Below are positions 52,815 through 61,303 of a DNA stretch of 61,303 nucleotides, one piece after another. Where the stretch lies: contig JAHHQP010000009.1 of assembly GCA_020026355.1 (NCBI GenBank), positions 1-61,303 of the forward strand, read 5' to 3'. Position 1 is the stretch's first letter, and the number at the start of each line of letters is the position of its first letter. The notes beneath the pieces were generated by a model. That model was not told where the DNA came from. It was given only the letters and a program-made list of their open reading frames with translations, and did not search any database. This DNA is from Bacteroidales bacterium (GTDB taxonomy: Bacteria; Bacteroidota; Bacteroidia; Bacteroidales; UBA932). The position numbers and the translations under genes are program-made.

Positions 52815-54080
52815 ATGAGCAGTTCTTTAGCCGCATTGATCGGTCTGACATTGTCTATTATATTGATTTTAAGAAAGGTATCTCCTGTATATAGTCTGAT
52901 GCTCGGAGCTTTGACCGGTGGGCTTCTGGCCGGTTCCGGACTTGTCGGGACGATTGCTGACATGGTAGAAGGGGTGAAAGGAATCACGCCGGCAATATTG
53001 CGTATTCTGGCGGCTGGAGTGCTGTCCGGTGTCCTGATCAAGACCGGTGCGGCCGAGTCCATTTCCAGAGCCATCGTAAGGACGATGGGCGGAAAGCGGA
53101 TTTATCTGGCTCTGGCGGTCGCTACGATGATCCTGTGTTCTGTCGGTGTGTTCATCGATGTCGCGGTCATCACGGTCGCACCGATAGCGCTCATGCTGGC
53201 GAAATCGACGGATGTACCGGTAGGCAAGGTCTTGCTGGCGATGATCGGGGGCGGAAAATGCGGCAATATCATTTCCCCGAATCCGAATACCATCATCGCT
53301 GCAGAGAATTATGGAGCCGAGCTGCCTTCTGTCATGGCTTGTGGACTCCTTCCGGCTCTCGTCGGCTTACTGGTGACCGTTTATGTGATCGTGCCCTTGT
53401 TCCCGTCGAAGAAGGGGATGACTCCGTCCTGTCCCTCTCCGGTGAGTGGAGTCAGCCTGGACGGTGAAGGACTGCCGCCTTTCTGGGCGAGCATCATGGG
53501 GCCGTTCGTGACGATTCTGCTGCTGGCTCTGCGTCCGCTTTTCGGGATTGAGGTAGATCCGCTGGTTGCTTTGCCGGCCGGCGGTCTGGTCGGAATTCTG
53601 GCGACACGTTCCTGGGAAAAGGCAAGAGAAAGTATCGGTTTCGGTTTGGAGAAAATGTCTTCTGTGGCGATTCTGCTGGTCGGGACCGGTACGATTGCCG
53701 GGGTGATCAATGCCTCTGACATCAAGGATGTCGTGGTCGGTCTGCTGGAGCGCTGGAGCATCGGAGGCAGTGTGATGGCTCCATTGTCTTCCGCACTTAT
53801 GTCCGCTGCTACGGCTTCATCGACTGCCGGTGCGACGATTGCTTCCGCGTCTTTCTCGGAGACGGTACTGGCTGCCGGAGTCTCTGCGGTCTGGGCGGCA
53901 GCGATGACCAATGCAGGTGCTACCATGCTGGATCATTTACCTCATGGTTCTTTCTTCCATGCGACAGGCGGTGCGGTCGGTATGGGCATCAAGGAGCGTC
54001 TTCGCCTGATCCCTTTCGAGACCTTGGTCGGAACGGTACTGACTTTGTGCAGCTTCCTGTCTTTTCTGATATTCGGCTGA
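52815..54080 (+). CDS. GntP-family permease, probable glycerate transporter
   Basis: Inner-membrane symporter of the GntP (gluconate:H+) family, 421 residues with about twelve hydrophobic segments. Landmarks are LMLGALTGGLLAGSGLVGTI, GGGKCGNIISPNPNTIIAAEN near residue 153 and AAMTNAGATMLDHLPHGSFFHATGG near 365. Family members carry gluconate, related sugar acids, D-serine or glycerate. One base separates it from the glycerate kinase gene, so glycerate is the natural substrate by context; the sequence itself does not prove it. It is the last gene of the GH89 block, with a new -7 element starting about 60 bases downstream. Confidence 0.9.
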   Translation: MSSSLAALIGLTLSIILILRKVSPVYSLMLGALTGGLLAGSGLVGTIADMVEGVKGITPAILRILAAGVLSGVLIKTGAAESISRAIVRTMGGKRIYLALAVATMILCSVGVFIDVAVITVAPIALMLAKSTDVPVGKVLLAMIGGGKCGNIISPNPNTIIAAENYGAELPSVMACGLLPALVGLLVTVYVIVPLFPSKKGMTPSCPSPVSGVSLDGEGLPPFWASIMGPFVTILLLALRPLFGIEVDPLVALPAGGLVGILATRSWEKARESIGFGLEKMSSVAILLVGTGTIAGVINASDIKDVVVGLLERWSIGGSVMAPLSSALMSAATASSTAGATIASASFSETVLAAGVSAVWAAAMTNAGATMLDHLPHGSFFHATGGAVGMGIKERLRLIPFETLVGTVLTLCSFLSFLIFG

Positions 54081-54140
54081 TTTTCGCTTTTACCTGATGG
54101 AAACATTGTTGATATGATATCATTTTTCCAGCCATTTTCA

Positions 54141-54148
54141 TATATTTG
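54141..54148 (+). promoter_or_regulatory. Putative -7 element for the membrane protein gene
   Basis: TATATTTG, 17 bases before the ATG at 54165. No good -33 element at 19-21 bases. If real, translation may begin at an in-frame ATG at 54177 or 54180 instead. Confidence 0.4.
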
Positions 54149-54164
54149 TAGAATGTAAATTTTA

Positions 54165-55037
54165 ATGAATAGTGGAATGATGAGAAATTTGGATAAAATT
54201 AGATTCGCGGTCGTGTCCGTCGTTTTTGTTGCGGCGATCACGCTTGCTGTGTGTTTCCCGGTCTCTTTCAATGCTTCATCCATTGCCGGTGACAGCACGA
54301 CTTTGTTTGATCTTCCGATCCTGGGAGGAGTGCATGTTTCCAAGATGCTGCAGGTGGTCGTGAACATCGTCATCTTCTTCATTTTCCTCATCTATTTCGT
54401 CTTCGAGCTGCTGCGCGGACGGATTACCTTCCTGAGTACGGTCAAGCGTTCCTGTGCGGTCGCTCTGACGGTTGCTGGTGGCTTCGGTGCAGGATTGCTC
54501 ATCTCTTACCTTACGGCGAGAGGAACGGGGCTGGACTATCACTTCCTCGCTCCATTGGCAACGGTTTCCAGTACGACCGGAAAGCTGGTCATGCTCATCT
54601 GTTCAGTTGTACTTGCTTTGCTGGTCCTGTCCGGTTATCTTCTGTTCAGGGCTCGGATCGTCCGCCATTCGCTGTCTTCCATGCGCTCCAGCGCATCTTT
54701 CACCGCTGCCGGTAAATATGCATTGACGGTGGGCTACGGTGCCATGCTTCTGCAGTTCATCGTCGCGGCTGTCCTGCTCGGACTGACTGGTGACAATCAG
54801 CTGTTCTTAGTGCCGCTCGCTTGCGGAACTTTGGCGATGGCCCTTTGGAGAGCGACTTCCTTGAAGCTGTTCATGCCGCTTGCGATCTTCGTGATCGTCA
54901 TCCATTCCGTTGCGGTCATGACGGCGATCGCGACGGAGATGACCATTGGTCTCTATGCTGTACTGGTAGCGAACGGTATCCTGGTCTTTCTCCTGGTTCT
55001 GGCTCTGGCAGATCTCTATTCCTTGTCAAGAAAATAA
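54165..55037 (+). CDS. Polytopic membrane protein of unknown function
   Basis: A 290-residue protein with about eight hydrophobic helices, starting MNSGMMRNLDKIRF; starts at 54177 or 54180 are also possible. I do not recognise a family. Segments are regular: a first helix at about 14-32, an extracytoplasmic loop (SFNASSIAGDSTTLFDLPI), then paired helices with short loops and few charges, ending ALADLYSLSRK. There is no transporter signature, nucleotide-binding motif or catalytic pattern that I can name. It stands alone between the GntP gene and a strong bidirectional terminator. Confidence 0.68.
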   Translation: MNSGMMRNLDKIRFAVVSVVFVAAITLAVCFPVSFNASSIAGDSTTLFDLPILGGVHVSKMLQVVVNIVIFFIFLIYFVFELLRGRITFLSTVKRSCAVALTVAGGFGAGLLISYLTARGTGLDYHFLAPLATVSSTTGKLVMLICSVVLALLVLSGYLLFRARIVRHSLSSMRSSASFTAAGKYALTVGYGAMLLQFIVAAVLLGLTGDNQLFLVPLACGTLAMALWRATSLKLFMPLAIFVIVIHSVAVMTAIATEMTIGLYAVLVANGILVFLLVLALADLYSLSRK

Positions 55038-55059
55038 CGGCGTTAGCCTGATATGCGGA

Positions 55060-55092
55060 AACGTCCCGATCTGCAATGCAGATCGGGACGTT
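55060..55092. terminator. Bidirectional terminator between convergent genes
   Basis: A 16-bp perfect inverted repeat (55060-55075 and 55077-55092) lies between the membrane protein gene and the convergent cysteine desulfidase-like gene. The plus side is followed by CTTTCT and the minus side by TTTCC. Confidence 0.7.
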
Positions 55093-55116
55093 CTTTCTGT
55101 CGTCGCTTGAGAGTGG

Positions 55117-56424
55117 TTATTTGCAGACCATGATGTCCAGGATCATGTTGTCAGTCTGGGCCATGCCGACCGATCCGATCTGACCGAGATTGCGTATGGT
55201 CTTCTCGATGTCTTTCTCGATGATGCCTTCATGTTCGGAGATGCAGTGTCCCTCCATGGCCAGGACGGCCGACTGGATGGCGGACGATACACCGGAAGCG
55301 ACTTTCATGGCGCAGCCGACCTTCGCTCCGTCGCAGACCATGCCGGTGATGTTGCCGATCATGTTCTTGATGGCGGCGCAGACTTGCTCATAGGATCCGT
55401 CCCGGAGGTAGACGATGCCGCAAGAGGCTCCGGTGGAGGCGATGACGCAGCCGCAGAGGGCTGAAAGTTTACCGAGATAGCTCTTGATATGTATGGCGGT
55501 CAGGTGGGCGATGATCAGGGCTCTGGCCAGTTTCTCATCGGATACGTTGTATTTCTGAGCGTAGGCGATGACCGGCATGGTGACGGTGATACCTTGGTTT
55601 CCGCTGCCGGAGTTGCTCATTGCCGCAAGGGTACAGCCGGCCATACGGGCATCGGATGCGGCGGCGGTCATGGCCATGGCATAACTCATGAAATCATTGC
55701 CGAAGACCTCTTTCAGGTCATCTTTCGCGATGATACGGCCTACATTCAGACCGTAGTTTCCTCGGAGACCTTCCTCGGCCAGACGAAGGTTGAGTGTGCG
55801 GGATTCGAGGATGAAGCGGATGTCTTCAAAGTCCAGCGCATCCGGAAGTTCGTAGATTTCCTTGACTGTAAGTCCGTATTCGCGGTTCGATCTACCCTGG
55901 ACCGTTTCTTCCTGTTCGACTCGTTCTGCGATTCCGTCTCTGCCGGTCTCCACGATGTTGTCATGATCTTTTTCGATGACGGCCCAGGCCTGATGACCTG
56001 CAGCGAAGGCGTCGACGCGGACGTAGAGTTTCAGCGGCGTATCGGCCAGGCTGATCTTGACTTTGTGGTCGGCGTGCAGCTGTCTCGCCATGTTGATGGA
56101 GGGCTGGTTCACGTCATTGAGCACTTCCAGTCCGTACCTGGATTTTCCGCAGAGGGCACCTAAGGCCGCTGCAATGTCCAGGCCGATCATGTCTGTACCT
56201 GGGATTCCGACTCCCATTCCGTTCTTGAGGATGTTTCCGCTGACCTTCACTTCGAGACGAAGATCAGCTCCTGATCTCCATTCTTCAGATTCCGGATCTT
56301 CCGGATGGAGACATTCTACTGCTTTTGCTGCCGCCAAGGCAACAGCGATCGGTTCTGTGCAACCTAATGCCGGTTTTACTTCTTTCTTAATGAGAGAGAG
56401 CAGTTCTGCCTGTCTTGCATTCAT
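55117..56424 (-). CDS. UPF0597/YhaM-type L-cysteine desulfidase-like enzyme
   Basis: Protein of the UPF0597 family (E. coli YhaM/CyuA, archaeal CdsB), 435 residues, related to the alpha subunit of iron-sulphur L-serine dehydratase. Family members break L-cysteine to sulphide, pyruvate and ammonia. The N-terminal PALGCTEPIAVALAAAKAVE has C22; other cluster or catalytic cysteines are in LSALCGCVIASTGASCG and MVCDGAKVGCAMKVASG. GNDFMSYAMAMTAAASDARMAG and SNSGSGNQGITVT are further hallmarks. It overlaps the upstream amidase gene by 38 bases on the same strand, a large overlap. No dedicated promoter is visible. L-serine as a substrate is an alternative. Confidence 0.87.
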   Translation of the reverse strand: MNARQAELLSLIKKEVKPALGCTEPIAVALAAAKAVECLHPEDPESEEWRSGADLRLEVKVSGNILKNGMGVGIPGTDMIGLDIAAALGALCGKSRYGLEVLNDVNQPSINMARQLHADHKVKISLADTPLKLYVRVDAFAAGHQAWAVIEKDHDNIVETGRDGIAERVEQEETVQGRSNREYGLTVKEIYELPDALDFEDIRFILESRTLNLRLAEEGLRGNYGLNVGRIIAKDDLKEVFGNDFMSYAMAMTAAASDARMAGCTLAAMSNSGSGNQGITVTMPVIAYAQKYNVSDEKLARALIIAHLTAIHIKSYLGKLSALCGCVIASTGASCGIVYLRDGSYEQVCAAIKNMIGNITGMVCDGAKVGCAMKVASGVSSAIQSAVLAMEGHCISEHEGIIEKDIEKTIRNLGQIGSVGMAQTDNMILDIMVCK

Positions 56425-59400
56425 TTCCTGTATTTTCTAGTGAAGCGCTGAACCAGTCCAATGTGGCCCGGATCAGGTCTTCGATTTCTTCATGGTCTTT
56501 TAAGGTTTCCAGCGGAAATCCGAAGATTACGGTCTTGTAGTTGTCTTTCCTGTAGCGTATACCGGCAGAGACTTCAGTGTCTGCATAGCGCAGGATCGAT
56601 CTGGCGTCTTTTTTCGCCGGTAGAATTCCGTCTGGGGATTCCACGCTGTAGCAGTCCGGATTCGGCTGGCTGTAGAAGGTGAAGGTCTTCTTTGCAGGCA
56701 TGAAGGTAGTGTCTCTTTCCTGACGGACGACCGTACCGACATGACTGGCATGGTTTCCTCCCCAGCTGAAGCCCAGGACATCTCTCGCGAACTTCTTCGA
56801 AACTTCAGTAAATATACTATCTTTTTCGATAGGATAGATGCTGTCCCAGATATCTGTCGCGATATTTGCGCCGGAAACCAGGATATTTCCGCCGTTCTGA
56901 CAGAATTCAGTGATCCTTTTCTGAAGTTGCTCCGGAAAGACAGAGAAACGCTGGTCCATCTGTCCGCTGCCGGTCCTTGTCGTGATCTGTTTTCCACAGA
57001 TCAGGTCAATGGTGCCGATCCGGTTCGTGAGACTCCGGTCCTGGCTGAGTGCGGAGGCGGATGTCGAAATGAAGCCTTTTCCGGCCTTCATGATGGCTTT
57101 TCCATGGATGGCAGGATAGTCGAAGGTGTTGCCGGCGAGGACGTTTCCGGTGTATTCTCTGTAACTGGCTCCGAAGCCGCCGTTGTCGTTGGTCACCCAT
57201 TCCTTGTTTCTGCGGAATTCATACATGTCTCCCATGTAGGTGATGTCTCTACGGTAAGGGACACCGCGGTCGGTCTGGGCATCGAAGCCGGCATAGGTCG
57301 GGGTGTCGAACCAGGATGGAGCCGCCACGCGGTCGAAGTTGTTCACGACCAGAACGATCTCTTCACTGCCGTTCGGAAAGCCTGCTGACAGGATCTCGGA
57401 AGGGAAGCTCCTTCCACCGGCATTCCAGGCACTGACTCGGAAACTGTAGAGATGGTCTTTCTGCAGACGGATCGGGAACTGCCATATTCCTTCTTGAGTC
57501 TTGGACGCCTCGATGACCCGAGGGTGGCTGAAACTGCCGTCATCCATGCGGGTCTCCAGCAGAAAACCTTCTGCCGCCGCCGTAGGTTCCAGACGGTCCG
57601 AGGTTTCTTTCCATTGCAGGACAACGATATCTTCTCCCGGTACCTTGTACATGCTGAAGTCCCGGACCGGAAGCGGCTGCACAAGATACGGAACTTCATA
57701 GCAGGCACTCAGGTATTTGAGTATACCTTTGTAGACTGCTCTTCCGACACTGAAACGGAAACTCGGGTCATGGCCGTAGCGCATATCCGCGAAATTCTGG
57801 TGGGACAGGAATTCCAGAAGCATGGCCGGGCAGGAAGGACGGCGGGATTCGTTGTAGTAGCGGTCCCAGATGTATCTGCGATTCCAGAGAGAGTCATAGT
57901 CTGCCCGGATATCCTGCACGACCTGTGTCTGTACCAGATCCGACAAGGTTCTTCCGGTCATTCGGGAACCTCCGCCGGGGTAGTTCGTCTTGTTGTCGGA
58001 TTTGTAGGTATAGATGGCCAAGGTGCCGACGGTCGAATCGTTCGGGGTGACGCCGGCATCGGAATGCAAGGCGAAGGACAGATCGATCGGTATGCCTTTT
58101 CCTTCCATCTTCGGGTTCATGGATGATCCGCCGGTCAGGTATTCTACCCATGGACCTCGGGACATGAAGTCATCCTTGTAGTCGTCTTTTTCATCATGCT
58201 GACTGTATACCGTGGAATCGATGCCGGCCCATTGAAGCCAATAACGAGCGCCTTCCAGATAGCGGGGAAGACCGGAAATGATGGCTGTGCTGTCCTCATC
58301 CCGGTGATTCCGTCGGGCGATGTTGCCCATACCTCCACCGATCTTGACGGCATCAGCGGTAACGACGGCCCGTGCATCGTGGCGGTAGCCTTCCGGTGTC
58401 CGGTTGTCCAGGACAATCTTGTGTCCCTTTCCAGGTGCGAACGGAAAAGTTCCCAGGTAGATCCAGGTACTTCCTCCGATTTTCTGGTTGACGATGAAAC
58501 GGCTTTTCCCGCCGTCATGGTAGACGGTGTAGCAGGCATTCTTCGTACTTTCCGGAAGACTCGTCCAGGAAACATAGACGGAATATTCGCCGGTCGTCTT
58601 CAGATCCGGTGTCCAGGTGACAGTCGCTGAACTGTTCTTGCTGTCTGTCGGCAAGGTTTTGATCTTCAAGGCGGTACCTTTTGTGAAAGGATTGTCTGTT
58701 CCGCTGTAGACAGGTTTCGTGTCGGCGAAACCTGTGCCTCCGAGCGTCCATTTCCCGGTCGTGGAGAAATGGCCGTGCTTCCGAGGGCTCCCTTCCGTAC
58801 AGTAAGGATCATTGTCAATGATGAATTCTTCTTTCTGGGTATCTCTTTCCCTCGGCAGCATGGTATAGGCACCGGCATTCTCCAGCATCGGAACGAGGAA
58901 GTCCAGTACGATTCCCTGGGTAAACAGATCTTCGTTCGTCATGAACAAGGCCGGACGCTGCCATTGCCAACGGCGGGCATTCTGGTCGAAGTATCGACCG
59001 TGACTCTGCCACAGGGCAATGTTCCTTCCGCTCAGTCCCATGGGGTAGTGCTGTTCGTCCGCACGGGTGACCAATGGGGCCGCCTTCTTGTTCGGGCATT
59101 TCATCTTGTGGCTGGTCTTGATCGGCTGACCGTCTGCTGTGAGGGCAGGTGTGGCGAGGTCTTCGAAGCGTAGTCCTTTGGCATAGATGTCACCTAATCT
59201 GCAGGATCGGTATTCTTTCGGGAAAAGACGTTCGAGGGTCTGCTTGAACCATTGCTGGTCCGCTGCTTTCCAAGGCACGTCACCGAGACTTTCCGTGAAG
59301 TAGAAATCGATGTATCGTCCTCTTCTGATGATGTTCTTGATCTTGAGCTCGTTGTGAACGGTTGTCCTTTCCTGGATCAGACTGTCCAGGGTTTTGCAGA

Positions 59401-59491
59401 CTGGTTTGAAATCTTTCACTCTGCTGCTCTGCGCAGTCAGGGAAATGCTGGCAAGCACCAGCGCAGTGGTTATGATTGTTTTCTTGAACAT
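56387..59491 (-). CDS. Exported amidase_3-like protein with inserted golvesin/Xly-type domain
   Basis: A 1034-residue exported protein (signal peptide to about residue 20, ATG at 59489-59491). The four zinc and catalytic positions of N-acetylmuramoyl-L-alanine amidase (Amidase_3) can be traced: H164 in WQSHGRYFD, E187 in NEDLFTQG, H476 in ALHSDAG and E560 in AMLLEFLSH. A golvesin/Xly-type carbohydrate-binding-like domain (about 283-385) is inserted between E187 and H476, splitting the enzyme. A fibronectin type III-like segment follows (about 605-705), then a Rossmann-like C-terminal region. Similar proteins are sometimes labelled xanthan lyase. Its 5' end overlaps the VanZ gene by 22 bases. 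Confidence 0.8.
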   Translation of the reverse strand: MFKKTIITTALVLASISLTAQSSRVKDFKPVCKTLDSLIQERTTVHNELKIKNIIRRGRYIDFYFTESLGDVPWKAADQQWFKQTLERLFPKEYRSCRLGDIYAKGLRFEDLATPALTADGQPIKTSHKMKCPNKKAAPLVTRADEQHYPMGLSGRNIALWQSHGRYFDQNARRWQWQRPALFMTNEDLFTQGIVLDFLVPMLENAGAYTMLPRERDTQKEEFIIDNDPYCTEGSPRKHGHFSTTGKWTLGGTGFADTKPVYSGTDNPFTKGTALKIKTLPTDSKNSSATVTWTPDLKTTGEYSVYVSWTSLPESTKNACYTVYHDGGKSRFIVNQKIGGSTWIYLGTFPFAPGKGHKIVLDNRTPEGYRHDARAVVTADAVKIGGGMGNIARRNHRDEDSTAIISGLPRYLEGARYWLQWAGIDSTVYSQHDEKDDYKDDFMSRGPWVEYLTGGSSMNPKMEGKGIPIDLSFALHSDAGVTPNDSTVGTLAIYTYKSDNKTNYPGGGSRMTGRTLSDLVQTQVVQDIRADYDSLWNRRYIWDRYYNESRRPSCPAMLLEFLSHQNFADMRYGHDPSFRFSVGRAVYKGILKYLSACYEVPYLVQPLPVRDFSMYKVPGEDIVVLQWKETSDRLEPTAAAEGFLLETRMDDGSFSHPRVIEASKTQEGIWQFPIRLQKDHLYSFRVSAWNAGGRSFPSEILSAGFPNGSEEIVLVVNNFDRVAAPSWFDTPTYAGFDAQTDRGVPYRRDITYMGDMYEFRRNKEWVTNDNGGFGASYREYTGNVLAGNTFDYPAIHGKAIMKAGKGFISTSASALSQDRSLTNRIGTIDLICGKQITTRTGSGQMDQRFSVFPEQLQKRITEFCQNGGNILVSGANIATDIWDSIYPIEKDSIFTEVSKKFARDVLGFSWGGNHASHVGTVVRQERDTTFMPAKKTFTFYSQPNPDCYSVESPDGILPAKKDARSILRYADTEVSAGIRYRKDNYKTVIFGFPLETLKDHEEIEDLIRATLDWFSASLENTGNECKTGRTALSH

Positions 59492-59898
59492 GTTCTTTTT
59501 CCTTTTTTCGCCTCGATGTAGGCGCTGACGGCTATCGCGCACCAGCAGAGTCCCATGCCGGCCAGATCCGCATAGAAATCATGGAGGTCGAAGGTACGGT
59601 AGCCGGTCATCTTCTGGAGAAATTCTGTCGAGATCGCTATGACGGATCCGGTCAGCAGGATCATGAGCAGGAGTACGGATTTCCATTTCCAGCTCTTGCC
59701 TTCATGGTTGAAGCTGAACCAGGAAAGGATGGGCCAAGGGAAGAACATCGTGAAGTGCGCGACTTTGTCGAGCGGGATACCGAAGAGATCCACCGGCAAG
59801 GCCGGCATATCCTCCGGCTCCATCAGGCATAGGAAGCCCACTGCGACGATATAGACGCAAAGCAGCAGGAAGGATATGATCTGTACGGTCTTCTTCAT
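59470..59898 (-). CDS. VanZ-like membrane protein
   Basis: Small VanZ-family membrane protein, 142 residues with four hydrophobic helices. The family signature is DKVAHFTMFFPWPIL near residue 44 and a TEFLQKMTGYRTFDLHDFYADLAG block near residue 92 carrying the conserved acidic and histidine residues. The C-terminus is basic (KKGKRTCSRKQS). It starts 16 bases after the ABC exporter stop and its own end overlaps the start of the amidase gene, so all four minus genes are likely one operon. Function of such short VanZ proteins outside glycopeptide resistance is not established. Confidence 0.88.
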   Translation of the reverse strand: MKKTVQIISFLLLCVYIVAVGFLCLMEPEDMPALPVDLFGIPLDKVAHFTMFFPWPILSWFSFNHEGKSWKWKSVLLLMILLTGSVIAISTEFLQKMTGYRTFDLHDFYADLAGMGLCWCAIAVSAYIEAKKGKRTCSRKQS

Positions 59899-59914
59899 GG
59901 TTTTTCAGGCCCCA

Positions 59915-61303
59915 TCAGAGTGCCTGCATGTCATTGAGACGCTTGTAGTAGCCGTTGAGGGCAAGCAGTTCGTCATGGGTACCTCTTTCGACGATCCTGC
60001 CTTCATGCATCACGCAGATCTCGTCCGCATTCTTGATGGTGGACAGACGGTGGGCGATGGCGATGGTCGTTCTATGGGAGGTCAGGCGGTCCAGCGCTTC
60101 CTGCACGATGCGCTCGGATTCCGTATCCAGTGCGGAGGTCGCTTCGTCAAGGATCAGGATCGGCGGGTTCTTCAGGATAGCGCGCGCGATGCTGATACGT
60201 TGGCGCTGGCCACCGGAAAGCTTGCTTCCACGGTCTCCGATCATAGTCATGTAGCCGTCTTCCTTTTCCATGATGAAGTCATGGGCATTGGCGATTTTGG
60301 CCGCTTCGATGACCTGTTCCATCGTGGCGTTCTCTACGCCGAAGGCGATGTTGTTGAAGATGGTATCATTGAACAGGATAGCTTCCTGGTTCACGTTGCC
60401 GATGATGCTGCGCAGGTCTTTGATCCGCAGGTCCTTGATGTTCACGCCGTCCAGAAGGATTTCTCCGGAAGTGACGTCATAGTAGCGCGGAATCAGGTCC
60501 ACCATTGTGGATTTTCCGGAACCGGACTGGCCGACCAGGGCGATGGTCTTTCCTTTCTGGATGGTCATGTTGATATCGGTCAGGACTTCACGGTTGCTGT
60601 CGTAGCTGAAGTGGAGGTTCTTGACGGTGATCTTGTCATTGAATCCTTTGAAGGTGACCGGATGTACCGGATCCTTGATGTTGTTTTCGGCCGCGAGGAT
60701 CTTGTCCACCCTTTCTACAGAGGCCATGCCCTTAGGAATGTTGTAGGCTGCCTTGGACAGATCCTTCAGCGGGTTCAGCACGCTGTAGAGCATGATCATG
60801 TAGAAGATGAAGGTCGGTGCATCGATCGGCGCGTTCTCTCCTCTGAGGATGAGGGTGCCGCCGAACCAGAGCACGATCATGATCATGATCGTACCGAGGC
60901 ACTCACTGACCGGATGTGCGGAGGCCTGGCGGATGTTCACCTTCTTGAGTGAACTTCTGTATTCGTCACAGGTCTGCTTGAATCTTGACTTCATCTTGTC
61001 TTCTGCGATGAAAGCCTTGATGACGCGGAGGCCGCCGATGGTCTCGTCCAGCTGGGACATGGTCTCGCTCCATTTGGACTGTGCCTCGAGGGATTGTTTC
61101 TTGAGTTTCTTTCCGATCGCGCTCATGCCCCAGGCCATGAGCGGAACGACGCAGATGGTGAACAGGGTCAGTTCCCAGCTGATGAAGGTCAGGGTCGTGA
61201 AGTAGAAGAGGATGAGGATCGGATTCTTGATGAGCATGTCCAGAGAACTGGTGATGCAGAACTCGATCTCGCTGACGTCACCGCTCATGCGGGCGATGAT
61301 GTC
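59915..61303 (-). CDS. MsbA-like ABC exporter, 5' end outside the window
   Basis: Type IV ABC half-exporter, C-terminal 462 residues; the frame stays open to the window edge, and about 130 N-terminal residues are missing. Membrane helices and coupling loops (TIGGLRVIKAFIAEDKM) are followed by the nucleotide-binding domain. Motifs are Walker A GQSGSGKSTMVDLIPRY, Q-loop VNQEAILFNDTI, signature LSGGQRQRISIARAIL, Walker B ILILDEATSALD and H-loop IAIAHRLSTI. The closest match by eye is MsbA-like lipid exporters of Bacteroidota; a multidrug or peptide exporter is possible. It precedes the VanZ gene by 16 bases. Confidence 0.93.
   Translation of the reverse strand, partial: DIIARMSGDVSEIEFCITSSLDMLIKNPILILFYFTTLTFISWELTLFTICVVPLMAWGMSAIGKKLKKQSLEAQSKWSETMSQLDETIGGLRVIKAFIAEDKMKSRFKQTCDEYRSSLKKVNIRQASAHPVSECLGTIMIMIVLWFGGTLILRGENAPIDAPTFIFYMIMLYSVLNPLKDLSKAAYNIPKGMASVERVDKILAAENNIKDPVHPVTFKGFNDKITVKNLHFSYDSNREVLTDINMTIQKGKTIALVGQSGSGKSTMVDLIPRYYDVTSGEILLDGVNIKDLRIKDLRSIIGNVNQEAILFNDTIFNNIAFGVENATMEQVIEAAKIANAHDFIMEKEDGYMTMIGDRGSKLSGGQRQRISIARAILKNPPILILDEATSALDTESERIVQEALDRLTSHRTTIAIAHRLSTIKNADEICVMHEGRIVERGTHDELLALNGYYKRLNDMQAL

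Noticed and set aside
59876..60952. A 358-codon plus-strand frame opposite the ABC exporter
   Set aside because: Antisense shadow of the nucleotide-binding domain, whose Walker and signature motifs fix the true frame.

Overview
The window reads as chromosome of a member of the order Bacteroidales (phylum Bacteroidota). The support is a SusC/SusD pair, an ECF sigma factor with a FecR anti-sigma, DUF4290 and FISUMP proteins, AddAB recombination, and many promoters of the Bacteroidota form TTTG-N19..21-TAnnTTTG. Base composition looks moderately GC-rich and even. I see no insertion sequence, prophage, CRISPR array or rRNA. No genus can be named from the sequence alone.

Layout. 1-15 kb: rubrerythrin (minus); addB-addA, DUF4290, ftsK and a LolA-like gene (plus); a minus block FISUMP lipoprotein-lemA-TPM; then apbE (plus). 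15-21 kb: a short comEC (minus), then a tight plus run ackA, Ptb-type acyltransferase, FKBP, pnuC, BadF-family kinase, recR. 21-32.6 kb: corA, rpsA, rnz, a LysM glucosaminidase and mltG (plus), a CoA-transferase (minus), then mazG, tcdA, a GNAT-like gene, prfA and tRNA-Gly(CCC). 55-61.3 kb: a minus run in the order of transcription MsbA-like ABC exporter (cut by the window end), VanZ-like protein, a large amidase with an inserted domain, and a cysteine desulfidase-like enzyme. These parts are mostly housekeeping.

33-54 kb is the accessory region and the most interesting part. It looks like an unusual polysaccharide-utilisation-type locus. An ECF sigma factor and FecR precede a SusC with an N-terminal STN signalling domain, so induction is probably trans-envelope. 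The susCD operon carries no glycosidase. It carries two exported endonuclease/exonuclease/phosphatase (EEP) enzymes and two unrecognised lipoproteins. After a strong terminator-like hairpin come two different GH89 alpha-N-acetylglucosaminidase (NAGLU-like) lipoproteins, joined almost without gaps to a glycerate kinase and a GntP-type permease. On the upstream side lie a class A acid phosphatase, a NagX/HGSNAT-like transmembrane acetyltransferase with the active-site His conserved, and a third EEP as a lipoprotein. In lysosomes HGSNAT and NAGLU act one after the other on terminal alpha-glucosamine.

My inference is that this locus takes apart a phosphorylated glycoconjugate capped by alpha-linked GlcN/GlcNAc, and that glycerate may be one product. 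Candidates are a GPI-like glycan, an alpha-GlcNAc-bearing teichoic-acid-type polymer, alpha-GlcNAc-capped mucin, or a glycerate-containing glycan. The substrate is not proven by the sequence.

The first 43 bases and the last gene are cut by the window. The only gene-free stretch above 300 bases without an RNA gene is 666-1015.
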